Program-made: the position numbers and the translations under genes
Part shown: one piece after another, positions 8,392-16,368 of the stretch
Layout of the letters: each line of letters starts with the position of its first letter
How positions within the stretch are numbered: the stretch's first letter is position 1
Assembly (NCBI GenBank): GCA_964574335.1
Contig: CAZNNH010000030.1
Coordinates: forward strand, 1 to 49,898
Length of the DNA: 49,898 nt
Source of the DNA: CAZNNH01 sp964574335
GTDB lineage: Bacteria; Acidobacteriota; Vicinamibacteria; Fen-336
Direction: 5' to 3'
Notes under the pieces: generated by a model
Database searches by the model: none
What the model saw: only the letters and a program-made list of their open reading frames with translations
Told to the model about the DNA's origin: nothing

Positions 8392-8949
8392 TCAACCTTC
8401 CCCCAGGCCGAGGTCGAAGGAGGCGATCGGGGTGTGGACCGCCCCCTCGGGGCGAAGCTGGCTGCGGTACAGGACCAGCCTCTCGAGCGGGGCGGACACC
8501 GGCTCGATCTCGCCCAGCTCGGGTCGCCGGGCGCCCGCACGGAATCGCCCGAGCGTCAGGTGGGGCCGGAAGGGCCGGCGCTCGGGTGCGAAACCCGCCT
8601 CCACCGCCGCCTCTTCGACGGCGCGCTGGAGGACGAGCACTGACTCGTCGAGCTCGATCCCCAGCCAGAGCACCCGGGGCTCTCCCCGGGGCGGGAACAG
8701 CCCGAGCCCGGCAAGACGACCGACCGTGGCAACACACTCGGCGGCGGCGCGCTCGAGGGCGGGGCGCATCCGCTCGAGGCGCTCGAGCCGAGCGTCCCCG
8801 AGGAACCGGAGCGTGAGGTGGAGCGCCTCGGGACGGGCGAAGCGGATATCGTGAAGACCTTCCCGCAGCGCCCGGCAGCGCTGCTCGACCGCAGCCAACG
8901 TCTCGGGCCGCAATGGGAGCGCCACGAAGGCGCGGACCCGCTCGTTCAT
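8392..8949 (-). CDS. thpR: RNA 2',3'-cyclic phosphodiesterase ThpR (LigT/2H family)
   Basis: The 185-residue product belongs to the 2H phosphoesterase superfamily, which opens 2',3'-cyclic phosphates at RNA ends. Both HxTx catalytic motifs are present: ALHLTLRFLGD and PHLTLGRFR, each followed by the expected beta strand. The N-terminus RAFVALPL is typical. The start is placed at the ATG that overlaps the cinA stop (ATGA) rather than at further-upstream in-frame codons lying inside cinA. The gene often neighbours cinA in other bacteria. Its physiological RNA substrate is not known. Confidence 0.93.
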   Translation of the reverse strand: MNERVRAFVALPLRPETLAAVEQRCRALREGLHDIRFARPEALHLTLRFLGDARLERLERMRPALERAAAECVATVGRLAGLGLFPPRGEPRVLWLGIELDESVLVLQRAVEEAAVEAGFAPERRPFRPHLTLGRFRAGARRPELGEIEPVSAPLERLVLYRSQLRPEGAVHTPIASFDLGLGEG

Positions 8950-10193
8950 GGCAGCTCGAGACCCAGAAGGTGGCGCCTCAGCAGCTCGAGGGCGAGCTGG
9001 CATGCCTGCCGTCTCACCTGCTCGCGGCCTCCCGGGAATCGGGCCCGCGAGACCTGGGTCCCGGCGCGGTCCGAGAGGCCGATGTACACGAGCCCCACCG
9101 GCTTGTCCTCGGTGCCGCCGGCCGGCCCGGCGATGCCGGTGATGCCGATCCCGAGGGAGGTCACCGCCCGACGCCTGGCCCCCTCGGCCATCGCCTCCGC
9201 CACCGGCTCCGAGACCGCCCCGACCGAGTCGAGCAGCCCGGGATCCACGTCGAGCTCCTCGATCTTGGAGCGGTTGCTGTAGCAGACGAATCCCCGCTCC
9301 AGGAACGCGCTGGCGCCGGGGACACGGGTCAGGCGCGCCGCCAGCCCGCCGCCGGTGCAGGATTCGGCGAGCGCCAGGGTGAGCGACCGCTCGATCAAGA
9401 GCTGAGACACCACCTCGTGCAGCTCGCGGCCGTCCTCGCTGAAGATGCGTCCCGGCAGCAGCTCTCGGATCGCGCCGGCCAGCTCCTCGATGCGACGCTC
9501 GGCGGTCCCCGGATCCGGGGCCTCGGCGGTCAGGTGAAGCTCCACCTGCCCGGGCGAGCCCAGGATGGTGGTGCGTGGGCTGGTCACTCGGGTGTAGAGA
9601 GGGGACACCAGCTGGTCGACCTCGCCTTCCGAGACGGAGGCCATCCGCAGCACGCGCGTCCTCGTCACCCCGGGGCCGGTCAGCTCGCGCAGCAGCGGCA
9701 GCACCTGCTCCTCGAACATCGGCTTCAGCTCTCGGGGCGGCCCCGGCAGCAGCACCAGCAAACGCCCGCCGTCCCGCAGATACTGGCCGGGCGCGGTTCC
9801 GTTCGGGTTCGGAAGGCGGGTGGCCCCTTCGATCAGGTCCGCCTGCTGCTCGTTGGCGACGGCCATCTTCCGCCCGAAGCGGGCAAAGCGGGCCTTCAGC
9901 TCCTCGAGGGCAGCGGCGTCACGCCGCAGTGGCCGGCCCACCGCGGCAGCCGCCGCCGACCGTGTCAGGTCGTCCGCCGTCGGCCCCAGGCCACCCGTCA
10001 CCAGGACCAGGTCGGCCAGCGACCCGGCCTGGCGCAGCATCGACTCGAGCGGCTCCAGCTCGTCGCTCACCGTCGAGCGTTGCACCACCGGAATGCCGAT
10101 CTCGGCCAGCCTCTCCGTGAGGTAGCTGCCGTGGGTCTCCAGCCGGCCCGGCCGAAGAAGCTCGCTGCCGACGGCCACGATCGCCGCTCTCAT
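8946..10193 (-). CDS. cinA: CinA family protein: COG1058 domain plus nicotinamide-nucleotide amidase
   Basis: The 415-residue product joins an N-terminal MoaB/MogA-like COG1058 domain (AIVAVGSELL, LVLVTGGLGPTADDLTR) to a C-terminal PncC domain with the catalytic serine segment ALAESCTGGGLAARLT and GIGITGIAGPAGGTEDKPVG. PncC deamidates nicotinamide mononucleotide in the pyridine nucleotide cycle, and the COG1058 domain acts as an ADP-ribose pyrophosphatase in characterised members. The ATG at 10193 overlaps the pgpA stop (ATGA) and is preferred over a GTG 12 nt upstream. The pgpA-cinA-thpR order is frequently seen. Confidence 0.95.
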   Translation of the reverse strand: MRAAIVAVGSELLRPGRLETHGSYLTERLAEIGIPVVQRSTVSDELEPLESMLRQAGSLADLVLVTGGLGPTADDLTRSAAAAAVGRPLRRDAAALEELKARFARFGRKMAVANEQQADLIEGATRLPNPNGTAPGQYLRDGGRLLVLLPGPPRELKPMFEEQVLPLLRELTGPGVTRTRVLRMASVSEGEVDQLVSPLYTRVTSPRTTILGSPGQVELHLTAEAPDPGTAERRIEELAGAIRELLPGRIFSEDGRELHEVVSQLLIERSLTLALAESCTGGGLAARLTRVPGASAFLERGFVCYSNRSKIEELDVDPGLLDSVGAVSEPVAEAMAEGARRRAVTSLGIGITGIAGPAGGTEDKPVGLVYIGLSDRAGTQVSRARFPGGREQVRRQACQLALELLRRHLLGLELP

Positions 10194-10675
10194 CCGAGCG
10201 GCCACACCAGAAGGACGAGACGAACCAGCAGGTTGGCGTAGAGCCCGGCGGCCAGATCATCGGCCATGATCCCGATCCCGCCGGGAAGACGCTCCAGATC
10301 CCGGGCCGGGAAGGGCTTGAGTATGTCCATCACCCTGAAGAGCAAGAAGGCGAGAGCCGCGGTGGCCGGGGTCATCGGCAGCAGCAGCAAGGAGACCCAC
10401 ATGCCGGCGATCTCGTCCACCACCACGATGCCGGGGTCCTTCTTCCCGACCCGCCTCGCCACGACGTCGGCGGCAGCCACGCCGACCACGGTCACTACTG
10501 CCGTGGCGGCGAGCTGGAGGCCCAGCCCAAGCCGGCTCAGCGGCCAGAAGAGCAGAAGGCCCAGCGCCGAGCCGGCGGTGCCGGGAGCGATCGGCGAGAA
10601 GCCGGAGCCGAGGCCGGTGGCCACGAGGGTCGACGAGATCTGCCACAAGCTCTTCGGGGAGGTTCGGCTCGACAC
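10190..10675 (-). CDS. pgpA: Phosphatidylglycerophosphatase A
   Basis: PgpA dephosphorylates phosphatidylglycerophosphate to phosphatidylglycerol at the inner membrane. The approximately 161-residue product shows the family's N-terminal GLGSGFSPIAPGTAGSALG and the acidic motif VVDEIAGMWVSLLLLP, with FRVMDILKPFPARDLERLPG and GGIGIMADDLAAG near the end, plus about four hydrophobic segments. The frame is open further upstream. I chose the GTG at 10675, which gives a normal-length protein, but no strong ribosome site distinguishes it from a nearby TTG. It overlaps cinA by 4 nt. Confidence 0.93.
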   Translation of the reverse strand: MSSRTSPKSLWQISSTLVATGLGSGFSPIAPGTAGSALGLLLFWPLSRLGLGLQLAATAVVTVVGVAAADVVARRVGKKDPGIVVVDEIAGMWVSLLLLPMTPATAALAFLLFRVMDILKPFPARDLERLPGGIGIMADDLAAGLYANLLVRLVLLVWPLG

Positions 10676-10724
10676 CCGGCCATGATAGCCCGAGACCCCT
10701 GGCGGGTCCGGAGGAGGGCCGGGG

Positions 10725-11759
10725 TCAGTAGTGCACGACGCGGGTGCCCAGCAACCGATCGTGCGCCGCACGACGAGCCGGGTCGAGGAGGATCGGAACC
10801 AGCCCGACACCGACGAGCAGGACGCCGAGGGCGCCGACCAACGCTCGGGCCATGGCCCGCGTCATGCCAGGTGGGCGGCCGCGGCGATCCACGACCGTGA
10901 TCCTGGCCACGATCTTCCCGATGCTCTGTCCCGTGGTGCCGGTGAAGCAGGCGGCGTAGGCCAACCCGAGGAAGGCCAGGTAGCCCAGGAGGAACGGCCA
11001 GGCCGAGAGCAGCTCGGACAACGAGACGCGCGCCGCGCGAGCGGCCAGGAACAGGACGGCCGCCCACAGCCCGGTGAGCAGGCCCAGGTCGATGAGGCCC
11101 GCGCGCAGGCGCTCGATCGCCCGGGCCGGTCGCTCCGGCTCCTGCTCGGGCTCCTCGGCTGGCGAGAGCTCGAAGGTCCACTCGTCCTCGGTCGGCTCAT
11201 CGAGCCCCGTCTCGCTGGCGTCCGGGACCTCCTCGGCGCGGGCCGTGACCCCGTCGGGACGAGGCTCCTGGCTCCTCCCAGCTCGTAGCATCGGCTCCGG
11301 GTCCCCGGGGAGCACTGTGGATGCGCTCACCTCCGGCGGACCGTCGCGGGGCGGCTGCGGCTGAGGCCGAAGCGGAGCCACGGCTTCCGACGGGTTCGAC
11401 CGCACAGCGGCAGACGGCCGCGGAGGCGGCGGCTCGGCCGGCCGGAGCGGGGATTGCTCGGGCTCGGCCGACGTGGCCTGCCGGTCGGGCTCCGGCTCGG
11501 GGAACAGCGGAAGGGTGGGCGCCGTCCCCCGCTGGCGGCGCCGCTGGGCGACCCGCTCTCGCACCTCGTCCTTCCAGGTCCGCTCCCGTCGCCGCCGGCC
11601 CGGGATCTCCCGGAGTGGCTCTCGCTCTGCCGGCCTCGCCGACGAGAGCGGGTCAGGCGCCAGCGCCCCCTCCACGGCCAGGCCGGGCAAGGACCCACAC
11701 GCGGGGCACGGCGCCTCGCGGCTGGTGACCGGCGCGCAACAATCCGGGCACTTCATCAT
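10725..11759 (-). CDS. Zinc-ribbon RDD-family membrane protein
   Basis: The 344-residue protein has a short N-terminal zinc ribbon (CPDCCAPV then CPACGSLPG, four paired cysteines), a proline- and charge-rich linker of about 200 residues, and a C-terminal RDD domain. The RDD domain has the signature arginine and aspartates (RAIERLRAGLIDLGLL, FTGTTGQSIGKIVARITVVD, DPARRAAHDRLLGTRVV) and three hydrophobic segments. RDD proteins are thought to be transporters, some implicated in Na+/H+ exchange, but most are uncharacterised. The start ATG overlaps the stop of the upstream TPR gene (ATGA). The linker's composition suggests disorder. Function is not assigned. Confidence 0.8.
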   Translation of the reverse strand: MMKCPDCCAPVTSREAPCPACGSLPGLAVEGALAPDPLSSARPAEREPLREIPGRRRRERTWKDEVRERVAQRRRQRGTAPTLPLFPEPEPDRQATSAEPEQSPLRPAEPPPPRPSAAVRSNPSEAVAPLRPQPQPPRDGPPEVSASTVLPGDPEPMLRAGRSQEPRPDGVTARAEEVPDASETGLDEPTEDEWTFELSPAEEPEQEPERPARAIERLRAGLIDLGLLTGLWAAVLFLAARAARVSLSELLSAWPFLLGYLAFLGLAYAACFTGTTGQSIGKIVARITVVDRRGRPPGMTRAMARALVGALGVLLVGVGLVPILLDPARRAAHDRLLGTRVVHY

Positions 11760-12487
11760 TCCCCGAACCCGCGGGCCAGAAGCGCCCGCTCGGCTTCGCC
11801 GCGGAGCTGCCGTGCGAAGGGATAGGCCGGCTCCTCGGGCTGGACGCTGTCGAGGACCTCGAGCGCGCCCGTCAGGTCGCCGCTCTCGAGGAGCTGGCGG
11901 GCCTCGGCCAACGCCTGCCCCCCTGAGGTGGTCGGCGGCATCGAGAGCGGAGCGAACGGTGCCAGGGCGACGGGTTCGGGCCGCTCCACCAGCGACCCCA
12001 TGAGACCCTCCCAGCTGACGGCGAGGCCGGTGCCGAGAAGGCTCAGAATCAGCGCCCAGGAGACTACCAGCAGGCCCCGCGTCCCGCCGCTCCCGCGACG
12101 GAACGAATCGGTCGGGCTCGGGAGCTCCGCGGAGGTGGCGGTGCGGGGCGACCGCACCCGGCCCCAGCGAGAGTCGAGGCGATCCAAGAGCGGCAGGAGT
12201 TGCTCGGTGGGAGCCCCGGAAGCCAGCGCCTGGTCCGCAAGCCGGCGAGCCCGGCCGGTGTCCCCAGTGGCGAGAGCTTGCTCCGCCTCGGCCAGCCGGG
12301 CCTGGGCCAGCCGAGCCCCCTCGTCGGCGGCGGTCCGGGCATCGACCAGGCCTTCGCGGGCCTCCGGGTCGGCGGGGTCGCGGAAGACCGCTCGCTCGAA
12401 CACCTCGAGCGCTTCGGCGTCGCGCCCTCCCGCGATGAGGGCTCTTCCCTCGGCGACCAGATCACGACTCCGCAGGGGTTCGCTCAA
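11756..12487 (-). CDS. TPR-like single-pass membrane protein
   Basis: The 243-residue protein begins with TPR-like helices (LVAEGRALIAGGRDAEALEV, then RLAEAEQALATGDTGRARRL). It has one transmembrane segment at about residues 137-160 (GLLVVSWALILSLLGTGLAV) and ends with another TPR-like pair (ALAEARQLLESGDLTGALEV). It would place helical repeats on both sides of the membrane. It is the first gene behind a good sigma-70-like promoter and is coupled to the RDD gene. No specific family was recognised. Confidence 0.72.
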   Translation of the reverse strand: MSEPLRSRDLVAEGRALIAGGRDAEALEVFERAVFRDPADPEAREGLVDARTAADEGARLAQARLAEAEQALATGDTGRARRLADQALASGAPTEQLLPLLDRLDSRWGRVRSPRTATSAELPSPTDSFRRGSGGTRGLLVVSWALILSLLGTGLAVSWEGLMGSLVERPEPVALAPFAPLSMPPTTSGGQALAEARQLLESGDLTGALEVLDSVQPEEPAYPFARQLRGEAERALLARGFGE

Positions 12488-12516
12488 GCGTTCTCAGGCC
12501 TCGGTATTCGGCCGCC

Positions 12517-12546
12517 ATTATGGGGGACCAACACCCGCATTTTCAA
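12517..12546 (-). promoter_or_regulatory. Sigma-70-type promoter for the TPR-RDD-pgpA-cinA-thpR-plsY-gpsA operon
   Basis: On the minus strand TTGAAA (12546-12541) is separated by 18 nt from CATAAT (12522-12517). Each hexamer matches the consensus at five of six positions. The predicted start site lies about 20-25 nt before the TPR gene's ATG at 12487. It falls in the only clear gap between ntrX and the following minus-strand genes. Confidence 0.6.
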
Positions 12547-12573
12547 GGAGAAAGTGGGAGCCTGGGGGCCGGC

Positions 12574-13965
12574 TCAAGGAGGCGCCCCACGGTCGTCGCG
12601 CCGCTGCGGGAGCAGGCCGAAAGCCTTCATCTTGCGGTAGAGGTTCGACCGCTCGACCCTCAGGGCCTCCGCAGTGCGGCTCATGTTCCTCCCCAACCTC
12701 TCGTAGGTGGCACGGATGTAGCGCTTCTCGAACTCCTCGCGGGCGGCGGCGAGCGACTCGAGCCCCGAGCTGGCGTCGGGCCCTGCCTCGGCGGGTGGCG
12801 AGGCCGGCTTCGAGGAACGGGACAGGTGGCTCACGTCGATCGAATCGCCCGGAGTCATGATCACCAGCCGCTCGATGGTGTTGCGAAGCTCGCGCACGTT
12901 ACCCGGCCAGGGCAATCCCGTCAGCGCGTCCATCACCGCTGGCTCCAAGCGCTTGGGTCGCTTGCCATACTCGGCAGAGACCTCGGTGGCGAAGTGACGG
13001 GCCAAAAGCGGGATGTCGTGGCGCCGCTCGCGCAGCGGCGGGACCTCGAAGGGGATCACGTTGAGCCGGAAGAAGAGGTCCTCTCGGAAGCGGCCGGCGC
13101 GAATCTCCTCCTCGAGCCGCTTGTTGGTGGCCGCGATCACCCGCACGTCGACCGAGATGGTACCGGCGCCGCCCACCGGCTCGAACCGCTGCTCCTGGAG
13201 CACCCGCAGCACCTTGGCCTGCGTGCGCAGCGACATGTCCGCCACCTCGTCCAGGAAGAGGGTGCCTCCATCAGCCAGCTCGAGCTTCCCTTTCTTGTTG
13301 ACGGTGGCACCGGTGAAGGCGCCCTTGACGTGCCCGAACATCTCGCTCTCGATCAGCTCCTCGGGGATCGCGGCGCAGTTGACCTCCACGAAGGGACCTT
13401 GCGCGCGCCGGCTCTGCAGGTGCACCTGCCGCGCTACCAGCTCCTTGCCGGTCCCGTTCTCGCCGTAGATCAGCACCCGCCCGTTGCTCGGGGCCGCCTG
13501 GCGGATCTGGGCGCGCAGGGTCTGGATCGCCGGGCTCTCCCCGACCATCACCCAGCGCTGCTCGACCTGCCGCTTGAGGGCCCGGTTCTCCATCTCCAGC
13601 CGTCGCTGTCGCAGCGCGTTCCGCACCACCAGCAGCGTCTTGTCCAGCGACAGAGGCTTCTCCACGAAGTCGAGGGCACCCATCCTCACCGCCCGCACCG
13701 CCGTCTCGATGGTGCTGTGCCCGGAGACCACGACCACCGGCAGGTCCGGGTCGACCGCCCGAACCCGTGCCAGGGTCTCGATGCCGTCGATGCCCGGAAG
13801 CCAGACGTCGAGCAGGAGCAGGTCGAACCGCCGGCTCTCGAGCGCCTGCAGGCAGGCCTCTCCGCTGTCGACCGCGTCGACCCGGTAGCCCTCGTCGGAG
13901 AGGATCCCGGAGAGCGAGGCCCGCACCCCGCTCTCGTCGTCCACCACCAGGATCGCTTCGCTCAT
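12574..13965 (-). CDS. ntrX: NtrX-like sigma-54-dependent response regulator
   Basis: The 463-residue regulator has a receiver domain (ILVVDDESGVRASL, phospho-acceptor aspartate in LLLLDVWLPGIDG, lysine in VEKPLSLDK), an AAA+ domain (Walker A YGENGTGKELVA, sigma-54 contact loop KGAFTGAT, Walker B GGTLFLDEVAD) and a Fis-type DNA-binding domain (RNMSRTAEALRVERSNLYRK). It should activate sigma-54 promoters when phosphorylated, because the GAFTGA loop is intact. The partner kinase ntrY is encoded 61 nt upstream. NtrYX pairs are known to govern nitrogen, redox or envelope processes; no target is evident here. Confidence 0.93.
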   Translation of the reverse strand: MSEAILVVDDESGVRASLSGILSDEGYRVDAVDSGEACLQALESRRFDLLLLDVWLPGIDGIETLARVRAVDPDLPVVVVSGHSTIETAVRAVRMGALDFVEKPLSLDKTLLVVRNALRQRRLEMENRALKRQVEQRWVMVGESPAIQTLRAQIRQAAPSNGRVLIYGENGTGKELVARQVHLQSRRAQGPFVEVNCAAIPEELIESEMFGHVKGAFTGATVNKKGKLELADGGTLFLDEVADMSLRTQAKVLRVLQEQRFEPVGGAGTISVDVRVIAATNKRLEEEIRAGRFREDLFFRLNVIPFEVPPLRERRHDIPLLARHFATEVSAEYGKRPKRLEPAVMDALTGLPWPGNVRELRNTIERLVIMTPGDSIDVSHLSRSSKPASPPAEAGPDASSGLESLAAAREEFEKRYIRATYERLGRNMSRTAEALRVERSNLYRKMKAFGLLPQRRDDRGAPP

Positions 13966-14026
13966 CGGCCCTCCGGCTGCTTGGCGGGCTCACCCTCGGG
14001 CATGCCGCTCCCGCTGTCTTGGGCGC

Positions 14027-16222
14027 TCACGCCGGCACCTCGATGATGAAGCGGGTGCCACGCGGCAAAGCGTCCTCCACCCGGATCGTACCGTTGTGCT
14101 CCTGCACGATGCGGCTGACGATGGAAAGCCCGAGCCCGCTACCGCGCCGTTTGGTGGAGAAGTGGGGGACGAAAAGCCGGTCCCGGTCGGCGGCGGCGAT
14201 GCCGACGCCGTCGTCGCTCACCACCAGGCGGAGGCATCCCTGGGCCCGGTCGAGCTCCGCGGCCACCTCCACCCGGCCCTTGCGGTCGGTGGCATCGATG
14301 GCGTTGTCGATGAGGTTCAGAAGCGCCCGCTTGATCTGCGCCGCGTCGAGCCGAACCAGCGGGAGATCGGCCGCCAGTCGCTTGGTGAGCTGCACGTCGG
14401 GAAACAGGCCCTCGTAGAGGGAGAGCGCCTGGTCGACGATGTCCGAGGGGGAGCTGGGCACCAGGTGGGCGGCGGGCCAGCGAGCGAACTGGGAGAACTC
14501 GTCGACCAGGTTGCGCAGCGCCTCCACCTCGTCGACGATGGCGGTAGTACAGGTGGTGACGATGCTCTCGAGGTCGGGGGCCGACTTGACGTAGGCCCTC
14601 CTTATCCGCTGCGCCGAGAGCTGAATCGGCGTCAGCGGGTTCTTGATCTCGTGGGCGAGCTTGCGGGCCACCTCCCCCCAGGCCGCGATCTTCTGCGCCC
14701 GCATCAGCGGGGTCAGATCGTCCAACACCACCACCGCGCCGGGTGCTGCGCCGGGAGGGCCGGGCAGCGGCACCACGGTGACCGCCAGCCGCCTCTCACG
14801 CCCTCCCCAGGGCACCATGATCTCCCGCTCCTGGCGCCGGCCCCTGCCGGAAAGCAGGCGCTGCACCAGCACCTGGATCTCCTCCAGCCCGGGACCGCGC
14901 AGTGACTCCTCGAGCAGTCGCCCGACGGCGCTGGCATCGATGTCGAGCAGACGGCAGGCGGCGGCGTTCACCACGGTCGTGGTGCCCTCGGCATCCACCA
15001 CCACCACGCCGGTGCCGACCGTCTCCAGCACCGTCTCCATCAGCAGCCGGCGCTCCTCCAGCTCGCGGTTCTTGCGGAAGAGGCCGTCACGGCTGTGCCG
15101 CACCTCCTCCTCGCTGCGGGCCAGGCGCTCGGACATCCGGTTGAAGGAGGCGATCAGGGCCGAGAACTCGTCGTCGCCGGTGGGGAAGTCGACGCGGACG
15201 CCCCGCTCGCCGGAGGCGATGCGCTCGGTCGCCTCGGCGACCAAACGCAGCGGCGTGGTGATGCGACGGGAGAGGTAAAGCGCCAGCCAGACGGCGCCGA
15301 ACAGGATCAGCAACGCCGGGAAGAGGTACAACGAGAGGTAGACGGCTTTGATGGGCTCCCGGGACGCCTGGACGCGCCGGAACTTCAGGTACCGATCCTG
15401 TACCTCACGGGCTTCGGCCACCACCCCCGGGGTCAGGAACCGCGAGAGGACCACCGAGCCGAGCACCCGACCCGAGCGGCTCGACACCGGCACCGCCACC
15501 CGGACCAGCTCCCCGGCACCGTACGGTACCGTGGCTTCCGCCTCCCGTCCCGCGAGCGCAGCCCGGGCCAGCGACAGGACCGGCTCGGGATCGTGAGGGG
15601 CGGGCGGGAGTCGCGGGTCCATCACCGCCACCAGCTCGCCGCTCGGGACGAAGACGTTGACGATGTCCGCCCGCAGCTCGCGCGCTCGCGTCTCGATGGC
15701 CCGCCTCAGCCGCGGCTGCCGCTCCACCTCCAAGAGGCCCGCCGTCTCCAGCTCCCGCGCCAGCACCCGGGCCTCGGCCCGACAACGCTCGGCGACCGCC
15801 TCGCGCATCGCCGTCCCGAGCGCCTGTGAGGACGACAGGATCCTCTCGACGTCCACGCTGAACCAGCGATCGACGGTGTGCTGGATCACGTCGCTGCCCA
15901 CCACGATCAGAAGGACGGCGGGGCCGCCCGCCATCAGCACGAAGACGAGAAGGAGCCGGAGCCGGAGCCTCACGCCGGCTGCGCCCCGTCGGCGCTCCAT
16001 CAGCACCCGCACGATGTTGCGACCGAGCACGAAGCAGAGGACGAGCAGCAGCGTGAGGTTCAGGACCGTCAGCCCGTAGAGCAGCACGGAGGCCAGGAAA
16101 TCCGGGGAGAAGTCGCGGCTCTTCCGCAGCAGCGCCTCGACGGCGAGGAATACCGTCAAGGCGATGGCGGTGACGGCCAGCACCAGGGGGGCGTTGTTTC
16201 GGAAAGGGGTTCGGCGTGCCAT
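14027..16222 (-). CDS. ntrY: NtrY-like sensor histidine kinase
   Basis: The roughly 731-residue kinase has two or three N-terminal transmembrane helices (APLVLAVTAIALTVFLAVEA, LTVLNLTLLLVLCFVLG, LLLVFVLMAGGPAVLLIVV), the NtrY-like RLRLRLLLVFVL region with a periplasmic segment, another helix before a HAMP linker (RRITTPLRLVAEATERIASG), a PAS domain (ETVGTGVVVVDAEGTT), the H-box KLAHEIKNPLTPIQL and an ATPase domain (NLIDNAID, DDGVGIA, GSGLGLSIV). The ATG at 16222 is preferred to the TTG immediately before it. The downstream ntrX is its presumed phosphorylation target. Confidence 0.92.
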   Translation of the reverse strand: MARRTPFRNNAPLVLAVTAIALTVFLAVEALLRKSRDFSPDFLASVLLYGLTVLNLTLLLVLCFVLGRNIVRVLMERRRGAAGVRLRLRLLLVFVLMAGGPAVLLIVVGSDVIQHTVDRWFSVDVERILSSSQALGTAMREAVAERCRAEARVLARELETAGLLEVERQPRLRRAIETRARELRADIVNVFVPSGELVAVMDPRLPPAPHDPEPVLSLARAALAGREAEATVPYGAGELVRVAVPVSSRSGRVLGSVVLSRFLTPGVVAEAREVQDRYLKFRRVQASREPIKAVYLSLYLFPALLILFGAVWLALYLSRRITTPLRLVAEATERIASGERGVRVDFPTGDDEFSALIASFNRMSERLARSEEEVRHSRDGLFRKNRELEERRLLMETVLETVGTGVVVVDAEGTTTVVNAAACRLLDIDASAVGRLLEESLRGPGLEEIQVLVQRLLSGRGRRQEREIMVPWGGRERRLAVTVVPLPGPPGAAPGAVVVLDDLTPLMRAQKIAAWGEVARKLAHEIKNPLTPIQLSAQRIRRAYVKSAPDLESIVTTCTTAIVDEVEALRNLVDEFSQFARWPAAHLVPSSPSDIVDQALSLYEGLFPDVQLTKRLAADLPLVRLDAAQIKRALLNLIDNAIDATDRKGRVEVAAELDRAQGCLRLVVSDDGVGIAAADRDRLFVPHFSTKRRGSGLGLSIVSRIVQEHNGTIRVEDALPRGTRFIIEVPA

Positions 16223-16282
16223 CAAGGGCTATCGGAGCGACCTTCGGGGCGCCGCGGCATCGGGTCGCGCGGCTCCAGGCTC

Positions 16283-16288
16283 ATTGTA
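16283..16288 (-). promoter_or_regulatory. Possible -10 element for ntrYX
   Basis: TACAAT on the minus strand, five of six consensus positions, lies about 60 nt upstream of the ntrY ATG in the divergent 146-nt spacer. No convincing -35 hexamer is found at 16-18 nt, so this is a weak call. Confidence 0.3.
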
Positions 16289-16368
16289 GCGTGCTCGAGG
16301 TGCCGCCGGCCGAGGCCACGTTGACCGCTCTCGCCCGGCCATGGTAAGACCGGTTCCAACGATTGCCG

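Noticed and set aside
12557..12576. Terminator after ntrX
   Set aside because: The GAGCC/GGCTC stem is only 5 bp with an 8-nt loop and no clean T tract, and it overlaps the end of the ntrX coding region.
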